From NCBI GenBank assembly GCA_002720735.1, contig PBJN01000020.1, positions 62,056 to 72,146 on the forward strand: 10,091 nucleotides of DNA, read 5' to 3'. The DNA is from Porticoccaceae bacterium (GTDB lineage: Bacteria > Pseudomonadota > Gammaproteobacteria > Pseudomonadales > Porticoccaceae). Shown piece after piece: positions 1 through 6,239 of the stretch. The position numbers were made by a program, and so were the translations under genes. The notes beneath the pieces are model-generated. The model did no database searches and was not told the DNA's origin. It saw only the letters and a program-made list of their open reading frames with translations. How positions within the stretch are numbered: the first letter of the stretch is position 1; every line of letters begins with the position of its first letter.

Positions 1-353
<353 letters not shown>

Positions 354-1025
354 TTATAGCGAAAAGGAATAAGACGCCACCAATACTGGCTCTTCTCCAC
401 CCGACGCTTCACTGTCCTCCATGGGGATGCTGTAAGTGAACGAGAGACTATCATTGAACGAATAAGATAGATCTAAGTGATCATAGTCATCAAAGCCACC
501 ATCATGCATACCATAAGTCACGCCAAATGATCCTGCCTCCATCCCTATAGTTGTGTAGGTATAATCAGCGGAATCTGCTGGCCCATAACCTTCCCCGGTT
601 TCGATATTGGAATAATGCATGAGAGATACTGGACCCATTCCCAAACCGATATACACCTCCATAAAATCACCAATTGATCCCTCAGTATCTTGATAATCTC
701 CAGTAGGATACACATAGTTTACAATTCCTACATCCCAAGAAACTCCACCAGCATCTCCAGCTAAGCCCATGTAGAGGTCATATTCTGTTCCCGCTGATGC
801 GTCTCCGGAGGAAACCCATGCACCCGCGTAAAACATACCCTCTGAGTAGTCGAGACTTGCAGATACAGCGGGGTCGCCTGCACCGAGATCATAACCTCTC
901 CAGAGGTAAGAAGTAGCAACGCCAGCAGATGCGCTGAGCTCCCCTGCTGACACTGGCGCTACTGCACCAACGGTGACCACGGACGCTACTGCCAAAGACA
1001 TAGCAGATTTACTAAATTTCATCAT
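354..1025 (-). CDS. TorF-family putative porin (Gcw_chp, TIGR02001 type)
   Basis: This is a 223-residue predicted outer-membrane beta-barrel. The N-terminus is a clear Sec signal peptide: MMKFSK, a hydrophobic core rich in A and V, then APVSA with likely cleavage after A27 before GELSAS. The mature protein starts with the family-typical run containing SAGVATSYLWRGYDLG. It then alternates short amphipathic strands with acidic, Gly/Ser-rich loops (many D, E, G and Y; no Cys) and ends in ASYSFSL. The open frame extends upstream to 1172, but the start at 1025 is preferred. It directly precedes the signal peptide, has AGGGAG 7 nt upstream (GGAG at 1036-1033), and the extra upstream codons overlap the sigma-54 promoter. 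The family has no firmly established substrate. The link to glnK and NtrC-type control suggests a role in uptake of nitrogen compounds, which is an inference. Confidence 0.88.
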   Translation of the reverse strand: MMKFSKSAMSLAVASVVTVGAVAPVSAGELSASAGVATSYLWRGYDLGAGDPAVSASLDYSEGMFYAGAWVSSGDASAGTEYDLYMGLAGDAGGVSWDVGIVNYVYPTGDYQDTEGSIGDFMEVYIGLGMGPVSLMHYSNIETGEGYGPADSADYTYTTIGMEAGSFGVTYGMHDGGFDDYDHLDLSYSFNDSLSFTYSIPMEDSEASGGEEPVLVASYSFSL

Positions 1026-1098
1026 TAAAACTCTCCCTAAAAACAGATTTAATTCCACCAGAATAGAAAAACAAAACGTTTTCCTCTCCCCCCACATT

Positions 1099-1114
1099 TG
1101 CACTAACCATGCCA
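1099..1114 (-). promoter_or_regulatory. Sigma-54 (RpoN) promoter for the porin-glnK unit
   Basis: The minus strand reads TGGCATGGTTAGTGCA, against the consensus TGGCACG-N4-TTGCA. The essential GG (-24) and GC (-12) are present with the exact 10-nt spacing. The only mismatches are T for C at the sixth position and G for T just before TGC. The predicted transcription start is near 1088, giving a leader of about 63 nt before the porin ATG at 1025. An NtrC-like palindrome lies upstream at a typical enhancer distance. Confidence 0.72.
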
Positions 1115-1219
1115 AAAAGCACACACCCTCATTCAAGCGGCTGTAACGGGAAATTAAGATCATGTTCTTCATTTAAACGCACCAAATAAGCGATAAAATA
1201 CAATATGTCTTCACTGTTT

Positions 1220-1236
1220 TGCACCATATGAGTGCC
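1220..1236. promoter_or_regulatory. NtrC-type enhancer site
   Basis: The sequence TGCACCATATGAGTGCC fits the known NtrC pattern TGCAC-N7-GTGCA in all but the last base. Its centre (1228) is about 140 bp upstream of the predicted sigma-54 start site, close to the position of the upstream NtrC enhancer at E. coli glnA. A weak second site, CGCAC-N7-GCGAT at 1178-1194, is centred 42 bp closer to the promoter, about four helical turns away on the same DNA face. The main site also lies 16 nt before the -35 element of the rightward ubiK promoter. Confidence 0.65.
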
Positions 1237-1251
1237 TTTCATATCAAAAAA

Positions 1252-1281
1252 TTGTCTATGTTTTTTGTGAAAAAAGATAAT
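1252..1281 (+). promoter_or_regulatory. Probable sigma-70 promoter of the ubiK-yciH-peptidase-greB unit
   Basis: TTGTCT (1252-1257) and GATAAT (1276-1281) are separated by 18 nt. The -10 matches five of six consensus bases and the -35 four of six. The start would fall near 1288, leaving about 50 nt of leader before ubiK. The surrounding DNA is very AT-rich, so chance matches are likely. Confidence 0.45.
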
Positions 1282-1340
1282 ATTAATCAAATTCTGGTAA
1301 ACTATCGCTGGTTGTTAATAAATATCCAGGCACTGAACTT

Positions 1341-1595
1341 ATGAAGAAAAATCTCTTTGAACAATTTGAGGCAAATTTTAATGATATTTTTAAATCAAAC
1401 ACTCATGCCCTGAGTGCAGAGCTGCACGAACATCTGAAATTAGCAATGATGCGTGCATTTGAACGTTTAAACTTAGTGACCCAAGACGAATTTGATGCAC
1501 AGAATGCGGTACTAAAGAGATCTCGTCAAAAGATTGATCAACTAGAAAAACAAGTTTTAGAGATTGAAAAAACTGTACATAACACGAAACAATAA
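1341..1595 (+). CDS. ubiK: Ubiquinone biosynthesis accessory factor UbiK (YqiC/BMFP family)
   Basis: This 84-residue protein matches the UbiK/YqiC family. An N-terminal amphipathic region (LFEQFEANFNDIF) is followed by the family core LKLAMMRAFERLNLVTQDEFDAQNAVLKR at about residues 32-60. A C-terminal coiled coil follows at about 55-80, with heptad-like L/I spacing in KIDQLEKQVLEIEKTV. In E. coli the protein assists the late steps of aerobic ubiquinone synthesis, working with UbiJ and lipids; Brucella and other relatives were described as membrane fusogenic. The length is slightly below that of E. coli YqiC. The ATG at 1341 has only a weak AGG ten nt upstream. It is the first gene of a tight plus-strand group and is divergent from the porin-glnK unit. 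Confidence 0.9.
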   Translation: MKKNLFEQFEANFNDIFKSNTHALSAELHEHLKLAMMRAFERLNLVTQDEFDAQNAVLKRSRQKIDQLEKQVLEIEKTVHNTKQ

Positions 1596-1597
1596 CC

Positions 1598-1924
1598 ATG
1601 TCCTCATCAAAATTAGTCTACTCGACTGAAAAAACTACTGTATATCCCGCAAAGATCACTAGGAGTACATCCGGAATTAAGAAAGACGTGCTAATCACTA
1701 TCTCTCGATTATTAAATGGTCGAAAAGGCAAGGGTATAATTCGCTTATCAGGTTTCCAACTATCACGAATCGAACTCAAGAAACTTGTTACACATTCAAA
1801 GCAAGTGTGCTGTAGCGGAGATACAATCAAAAAAGGTCACGCTGAAATTCAAGGAGACAAACACTATAAAGCCTTCCAGCTGCTCACTGAGATCGGTTTT
1901 TCAACAATACAGATGGGATCCTAA
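1598..1924 (+). CDS. yciH: YciH-type SUI1/eIF1-like translation factor
   Basis: This 108-residue protein, the same length as E. coli YciH, opens with the family-typical SSKLVYSTE. It then has a SUI1 domain at about residues 28-106: the basic loop NGRKGKG, which in eIF1-like proteins contacts the ribosomal decoding region, then GIIRLSGF, a helix ending LVTHSKQVCCSG, and the conserved HAEIQGDKHYKAFQLL. E. coli YciH is reported to inhibit translation initiation under stress by influencing start-codon fidelity on the 30S subunit. The usual KGDG before the first SUI1 strand is replaced by GIKKD, and the usual CGCGG by CCSGD, so the protein is somewhat divergent. The gene begins 2 nt after the ubiK stop, so translational coupling is likely. 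Confidence 0.88.
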   Translation: MSSSKLVYSTEKTTVYPAKITRSTSGIKKDVLITISRLLNGRKGKGIIRLSGFQLSRIELKKLVTHSKQVCCSGDTIKKGHAEIQGDKHYKAFQLLTEIGFSTIQMGS

Positions 1925-1932
1925 TATTTCTA

Positions 1933-3900
1933 ATGCGTAACGTATCCGTTCAAAAAACCTGCGGTTCATGGTCCTCTCCGATTTCCGCAGAGATGGTGAC
2001 TCTCTCGTCGCCTAACCTATATTTTCTTAAAGTGCAAAACAACAATTTATATTGGGTTGAAAGCCGTCCATGGGATAATGGAAGAAATGTTATAATGTGC
2101 CGTCAAAAAGATGGGACTACTCGTGATTTAATACCTGCTCCCTTTAGCCATTTGAGCAAAGTACATGAATATGGCGGGTGTGCCTACGCCGTTCATTCTA
2201 ATTTCCTTTACTTCGTAAATGCTTCCGACCAGCGCATATATCAAAGCAACCTATGTTCCGGAGAGCGTCCTCTGCCGATCACCAATGATGATAGCTGGCG
2301 CTACGTAGATCTAATTATAAATCACAATGCAAACCAACTTATCGCAGTTGGAGAATGGCATAACGACGGTAAGAAGCCTGAGAATCATATCGTAGGAATT
2401 GACCTCAATGGCTTCAACCCAACATTTTCAAAAACTGTAGTTTTAGTTTCAGGATCAGATTTTTTTGCTTACCCCAGGTTGAACTATAATTGTGATGAGT
2501 TGTGCTGGATTCAATGGCAACATCCCAATATGCCGTGGGACCAAAGTGAGCTCATGTTAGCGAACGTTACCAATGGTAAAGTAACCAATGCACGCAAAAT
2601 TATAAGCAACCCAAATGAGTCACTGATGCAGCCACACTGGGCACATAATGGAGACCTATATGTCATATCCGACCGCTCTGACTGGTGGAATATATATCAA
2701 ACAGAAATCATAAATTTTGGCGAAAAATATAGTCTTAGACCGCTTGTCAAACTTGACGCAGAATTCTGTGCGCCACTCTGGCAAGTAGGAGCAACTTACT
2801 TCGATTTTATTGATGCCAACACCATTGCCTGTCTTTTTACACAAAGCGGTCATTGGCACTTGGCTTTATTAGACACTATAAGCAAAGAAATAAAAGAAAT
2901 AAAAACAGAGTTTGATAATCTGCATAGCATTTGCGTACATGATGGGCGACTTGCTTGCATAGCCTCAAATTCTTCTTGTGGTCCGCGGATTCTAACTATT
3001 CAGATTAAAAACATCCCGGAGGGCATTTCAGAACTATATATTCCCTCCGGGGGAGGAGAACAAGCAGCTACACCAACAAAGCCTCTTGCTTCTGAGGATT
3101 TTTCAAAACCGAACTCAATTTGGTTCGAGAGTATCGACAAAGCTCTTATCCATGGCTTTCTGTATCCTCCCTTAAACGTAAAATACGGAATCCCTAAAGA
3201 CACGTTACCACCTGGTATAATCATTTGTCATGGTGGCCCTACCGGTGCAACCAATACATCATTAAATCTAAAAATTCAATTTTGGACCAGTAGAGGATTT
3301 TCTGTCTTTGACATCAACTATCGCGGTAGCAGCGGTTTCGGAAGAAAATACCGACAGAGTCTCAGTGGAGCTTGGGGAATTACTGATGTTCATGATGCAC
3401 AATTCGCAGCGTTACATCTAATTAAATCAGGTTTAATTAACAGCAACCAATGCATAATCAGAGGCAGCAGCGCAGGGGGCTTCACGGTACTAGCTGCGTT
3501 AACCTTCACTGACACTTTTAACGCAGGCGCATGCTACTATGGAATTAGTGATTTAGTGGCATTAACCAAGGACACACACAAGTTTGAGTCACATTACCTA
3601 GACAATCTTATAGGCCCTTACCCGCTTGAGTGCGAAAAATACATAAAACGTTCTCCTATAAATTATGTAAACCAGTTAGATTGCCCTGTGGTGTTTTTCC
3701 AAGGTTTGCAGGACAAAGTAGTACCGCCTGATCAAGCACAAAAAATGGTTAAGGCATTAGAAAAGAAAAACATATTTTACAAGCATATTGAATATAATGA
3801 CGAGGGCCATGGATTCCGAAAAGCGGCTAATATCATTCATGCGCTGGAAACTGAACTCTCATTTTACCTCCAAGTTTTCGATCAACAGACTCATACCTAA
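1933..3900 (+). CDS. S9-family (prolyl oligopeptidase-type) serine peptidase
   Basis: This 655-residue predicted cytosolic peptidase has no signal peptide or membrane segment. Residues about 10-400 form a beta-propeller that starts with the family-typical GSWSSPISAEMV and contains repeated strand signatures such as YPRLNYNCDELCWIQW. Residues about 410-650 form the alpha/beta-hydrolase domain (Peptidase_S9). The catalytic triad is visible: S513 in GSSAGG, D594 in GLQDKVVPP and H626 in EGHGFR. HGGPTG (433-438) is the oxyanion-loop region. The conserved blocks FWTSRGFSVFDINYRGSSGFG and THKFESHYLDNLIGPYP place it with the acylaminoacyl/dipeptidyl-peptidase-like S9 proteins common in bacteria. It probably trims short peptides; the exact specificity cannot be read from sequence. 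The ATG at 1933 lies 8 nt after the yciH stop with no clear ribosome-binding site, which suggests coupled translation. Confidence 0.92.
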   Translation: MRNVSVQKTCGSWSSPISAEMVTLSSPNLYFLKVQNNNLYWVESRPWDNGRNVIMCRQKDGTTRDLIPAPFSHLSKVHEYGGCAYAVHSNFLYFVNASDQRIYQSNLCSGERPLPITNDDSWRYVDLIINHNANQLIAVGEWHNDGKKPENHIVGIDLNGFNPTFSKTVVLVSGSDFFAYPRLNYNCDELCWIQWQHPNMPWDQSELMLANVTNGKVTNARKIISNPNESLMQPHWAHNGDLYVISDRSDWWNIYQTEIINFGEKYSLRPLVKLDAEFCAPLWQVGATYFDFIDANTIACLFTQSGHWHLALLDTISKEIKEIKTEFDNLHSICVHDGRLACIASNSSCGPRILTIQIKNIPEGISELYIPSGGGEQAATPTKPLASEDFSKPNSIWFESIDKALIHGFLYPPLNVKYGIPKDTLPPGIIICHGGPTGATNTSLNLKIQFWTSRGFSVFDINYRGSSGFGRKYRQSLSGAWGITDVHDAQFAALHLIKSGLINSNQCIIRGSSAGGFTVLAALTFTDTFNAGACYYGISDLVALTKDTHKFESHYLDNLIGPYPLECEKYIKRSPINYVNQLDCPVVFFQGLQDKVVPPDQAQKMVKALEKKNIFYKHIEYNDEGHGFRKAANIIHALETELSFYLQVFDQQTHT

Positions 3901-3901
3901 T

Positions 3902-4396
3902 ATGTCTTCTTTTCGGCCGGCAACTGCAAAGAGTGCCCCTTACATAACGGCGGATGGCGCACAAAATCTCAGGTCAGAATTGCATCAACTATGGAAAATT
4001 GAGCGTCCAAAGGTTACTCAAATTATTCATGAGGCGGCAAAAAATGGCGACAGATCTGAAAATGGTGATTACATCTATGGTAAGCGCCGTCTTCGTGAGA
4101 TTGATCGGCGAGTACGTTATCTTACGAAACGTATTGAGACGGTAACCGTCGTCAACACACTGCCAAACGATCGAAGTCGCGTGTTTTTCGCAGCGTTTGT
4201 AACACTAGAAAGTCAAGCAAGAGAGAAATTCGAATACCGTCTAGTTGGCGCAGATGAAATAAATCCTCAAAAGAACTGGATAAGTATCGATTCACCGGTC
4301 GCTAGAGCCCTTTTAGGGAGAAAAACAAATGATGTGATAAAAACTGACACTCCAAATGGCACGAGAGAATTGACCATTTTAAAAATTCGCTATTAA
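3902..4396 (+). CDS. greB: Transcription elongation factor GreB
   Basis: This 164-residue GreA/GreB-family protein inserts a coiled coil into the RNA polymerase secondary channel and stimulates cleavage of backtracked RNA. The N-terminal coiled coil (about 14-84) carries the tip motif GDRSENGDY. D50 and E53 correspond to E. coli D41 and E44, which coordinate the catalytic Mg2+. GreB rather than GreA is indicated by LWKIERPKV, by YGKRRLREIDRRVRYLTKRIE, and by the C-terminal FKBP-like domain with RLVGADEI and ISIDSPVARALLGR. The frame is open upstream to 3788, but the ATG at 3902 gives the correct family N-terminus and follows the peptidase stop by 1 nt. The protein carries about nine extra N-terminal residues compared with E. 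coli. It converges on pdxH across 26 nt in which I see no clear terminator. Confidence 0.96.
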   Translation: MSSFRPATAKSAPYITADGAQNLRSELHQLWKIERPKVTQIIHEAAKNGDRSENGDYIYGKRRLREIDRRVRYLTKRIETVTVVNTLPNDRSRVFFAAFVTLESQAREKFEYRLVGADEINPQKNWISIDSPVARALLGRKTNDVIKTDTPNGTRELTILKIRY

Positions 4397-4422
4397 CGAC
4401 GAAAAACTAAATCACCAAAAAA

Positions 4423-5073
4423 TTAAGGAGCCAACCGTTCGATTTTCCACTTTGGATTTTTCTCACTCACCCTGTCTAGAGTGTAGCAAAATCTATCATG
4501 CAGTCGCTGCTCACCCCCTTGCCAAAATTCTACTCTCTCTGAAGAAACTCTGTATCCACCCCAAAATTCTGGAGTAGGTATCTCAAACTGCGCAAACTGC
4601 TTTTCAATTCGTGAATACCGTTCCTCTAAAACAGCTCTATTTGTAATAACTTTGCTTTGTCGAGAAGCCCATGCGCCAATTTGACTGGTTCTTGGTCTTC
4701 CTTGAAAATAAGTATCAACTTTTTCTCTTGATAATAACTCAGCCTTTCCTCGAATAATCACTTGACGATCCAGAGAAAGCCACGAAAAATGTAAGCAAAC
4801 CGAATTATTAGAAATAATTTCTGTTGCTTTACGACTGGTAAGATTGGAAAAAAATACAAAACCATCGTCTCCGAAGTCTTTTAGCAGCACCATTCTTTGG
4901 GATGGACGACCACTGTTGTCAACTGTGGCGAGGCACATCGCTGTTGGATCCGGCAGATCAGCGGCCAATGCAGCATCTAACCACATGCGGAATTGATCTA
5001 TCGGATTATCCTGCATTGAAGACCGTCTCATTGTTGCAAATCTGTATTCCCTACGACTATCTTTTATAGCCAT
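4423..5073 (-). CDS. pdxH: Pyridoxamine/pyridoxine 5'-phosphate oxidase
   Basis: This FMN-dependent dimeric enzyme oxidises PNP and PMP with O2 to pyridoxal 5'-phosphate, the last step of de novo synthesis and of salvage. The 216 residues are almost the E. coli length (218). The N-terminal RREY and NPIDQFRMWLDAAL are followed by the split-barrel FMN domain with DPTAMCLATVD, QRMVLLK (R60, K65) and TSRKA (R81, K82). SRPRTSQIGAWASRQS-like sequence is present as GRPRTSQIGAWASRQS. The C-terminal dimerisation domain has FWGGYRV and EFWQGGEQRLHDR, where R190 and H192 correspond to the substrate-binding R197 and H199 of E. coli, and ends WKIERLAP. The start ATG at 5073 has GGAG 9 nt upstream (5086-5083). 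It is separated from the phosphatase gene upstream by 180 nt, so it probably has its own promoter, though I could not identify one with confidence. Confidence 0.97.
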   Translation of the reverse strand: MAIKDSRREYRFATMRRSSMQDNPIDQFRMWLDAALAADLPDPTAMCLATVDNSGRPSQRMVLLKDFGDDGFVFFSNLTSRKATEIISNNSVCLHFSWLSLDRQVIIRGKAELLSREKVDTYFQGRPRTSQIGAWASRQSKVITNRAVLEERYSRIEKQFAQFEIPTPEFWGGYRVSSERVEFWQGGEQRLHDRFCYTLDRVSEKNPKWKIERLAP

Positions 5074-5253
5074 GTTAAATCACTCCAAATTTTTTATACT
5101 TCTACATCCGATTGAGCCTTAAACTTGCGTTTTAGGTAAAAAAAAGCATAGCTACCGTTTACCCTGATTCCTAAACAAGTAAAGGTCACCGAGTTTTAAA
5201 ACAAATTACTCTAGCGACTTTCTTACAAAGACTTCTTATTTTTGCTAAGTAAT
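5074..5253. other. Intergenic region upstream of pdxH
   Basis: This is 180 nt of AT-rich DNA between the phosphatase stop and pdxH. On the minus strand TATAAA (5098-5093) lies about 20 nt before the pdxH ATG and could be a -10 element, but no good -35 is correctly placed. An interrupted inverted repeat, GGTAAA (5135-5140) with TTTACC (5158-5163), spans the middle. It lacks a following T-run and does not look like a terminator. Confidence 0.25.
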
Positions 5254-5946
5254 CTAACCATAAGTGACATATTTAAGCCTTTCTGGCATTTCGAGATGAG
5301 GAACACCATTGAATCCGACCAGCGTAATCTTAGTTTGATTGTAGAAATAGCGATTGATACCTGTATTCTTTGACTGCAAGTTCAAATCAAAAATTGTTTC
5401 AGTGGGAGCCCTCAAAACCTGTCCCATAAATGTGCTGTTTGAACCCCCTGAGCCAACTGCTAGCACCTTCTCTCCTGCCCTAGCAAGAGCTTGAATTTGT
5501 TTTCGTGCCCCAAGTACTCTGTCGCTGAAGACCTGCCAAGTTTCTCTTACATCAGCTATTTCATCACGCCCCCAAGCAGAGAGTACATCTCTTAGTAATC
5601 GATAATGTTTTTCTTTACTTGATCTATCTGCTTGGCTTTCAAGCAAACGTGAATTTTCAGGAAATTGGTCAGAAAACGCTGCTATCAAGTCAGAAAAATC
5701 GTATTCATTTAACCCACACAACTCTACCCTGTCATCAACTGATAAACTCATATTTTTACAAATACCAAATAATGTTTGTCGATGACGCTCCATATCACCA
5801 CAAATCAACCTATCAAAGTGAATCCTCATTGAAGCGAAATGAGCTCCAAGCCATTCTGATTGACGCATTCCAAGTTCAGAAAGTTGATCATAATTTGAGG
5901 ATCCAAAAGATGCCTGAGCATGGCGTACTAAAAATAACTCACTCAA
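5254..5946 (-). CDS. Histidine phosphatase superfamily protein lacking the second catalytic His
   Basis: This 230-residue protein belongs to the phosphoglycerate-mutase-like (histidine phosphatase) superfamily. The N-terminal ELFLVRHAQASFG has R8 and the phosphate-accepting H9. Next come YDQLSELGMRQSEWLG, then MERHRQT with R54 in the place of the second phosphate-binding Arg, and LNEYDF with the expected acidic residue. The second catalytic histidine, normally V(S/T)HGG, is replaced: the sequence is AVGSGGSNS, with S166 where His is expected. From memory, a proteobacterial subgroup has TSGG at this site, so this may be a subfamily trait rather than a lesion. Its substrate is unknown. The start is TTG (5946-5944), supported by AAGGAAG 10 nt upstream and by the immediate start of the first beta strand; no in-frame ATG is available nearby. 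Confidence 0.86.
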   Translation of the reverse strand: MSELFLVRHAQASFGSSNYDQLSELGMRQSEWLGAHFASMRIHFDRLICGDMERHRQTLFGICKNMSLSVDDRVELCGLNEYDFSDLIAAFSDQFPENSRLLESQADRSSKEKHYRLLRDVLSAWGRDEIADVRETWQVFSDRVLGARKQIQALARAGEKVLAVGSGGSNSTFMGQVLRAPTETIFDLNLQSKNTGINRYFYNQTKITLVGFNGVPHLEMPERLKYVTYG

Positions 5947-6239
5947 TTCAAAGTCTTCCTTTAATTTGCTGTGGCGTGAAATCTGTAAACGATCTCATTC
6001 GAATAACACTATCATTCTTATTTGGCTAGAGACATAATCCAAATATTACCTATACAACCAATACGCATGGGCACCGCATAAAGATAAAAATTTCTATATC
6101 ATCTTTAGATTGTCACTTGTGTCAAGTCCTGCTTGAAGCAAAAAAATTATATCTTACAAAGTCACTTTTATAGTTCAAAGCATATCCGTATAATCGCGAT
6201 CTCCTCGAATTTCAGCCTTACTTTGTTTGAAAGGAATCT
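5947..6239. other. Divergent promoter region between the phosphatase gene and deaD
   Basis: This 293-nt AT-rich spacer has no supportable gene. Toward the left, a perfect TTGACA lies on the minus strand at 6125-6120, with only a weak -10 (TGATAT, 6101-6096) after 18 nt. Toward the right, a perfect TATAAT lies at 6189-6194. A small inverted repeat, TCAAG (6122-6126) with CTTGA (6132-6136), overlaps the leftward -35 element and could be an operator or chance. Confidence 0.4.
6166..6194 (+). promoter_or_regulatory. Probable sigma-70 promoter of deaD
   Basis: A perfect -10 hexamer TATAAT sits at 6189-6194. The correctly spaced -35 (TTTTAT, 6166-6171, 17-nt spacer) is poor, so activity may rely on the AT-rich upstream sequence. 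Transcription would start near 6201 with a leader of about 40 nt, much shorter than the long cold-shock leader of E. coli csdA. Confidence 0.45.

Larger units (their letters stand above)
1026..1340. other. Divergent control region between the porin-glnK unit and the ubiK unit
   Basis: This 315-nt AT-rich region has no convincing gene. It holds, from left to right: the porin ribosome-binding site (1038-1031), a sigma-54 promoter reading left (1114-1099), a weak possible second NtrC half-site pair (1178-1194, GCAC-N7-GCG), a good NtrC-type palindrome (1220-1236) and a sigma-70-like promoter reading right (1252-1281). The regulator-to-promoter distances fit a sigma-54 enhancer layout for the leftward unit. 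Confidence 0.6.

Noticed and set aside
1026..1172. N-terminal extension of the porin frame
   Set aside because: The extension precedes a textbook signal peptide, and it overlaps the sigma-54 promoter; the ATG at 1025 has a good ribosome-binding site.
1220..1238. Second sigma-54 promoter overlapping the NtrC site (GGCAC and TGCA on the minus strand)
   Set aside because: The GG-to-GC spacing is 12 nt rather than 10, so the palindrome is better read as an NtrC site.
3788..3901. GreB start at 3788 inside the peptidase gene
   Set aside because: It would add 38 residues with no family counterpart; the ATG at 3902 gives the GreB N-terminus.
5619..6029. Plus-strand 136-codon open frame opposite the phosphatase gene
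   Set aside because: It is antisense to a conserved superfamily protein and shows no domain or signal.
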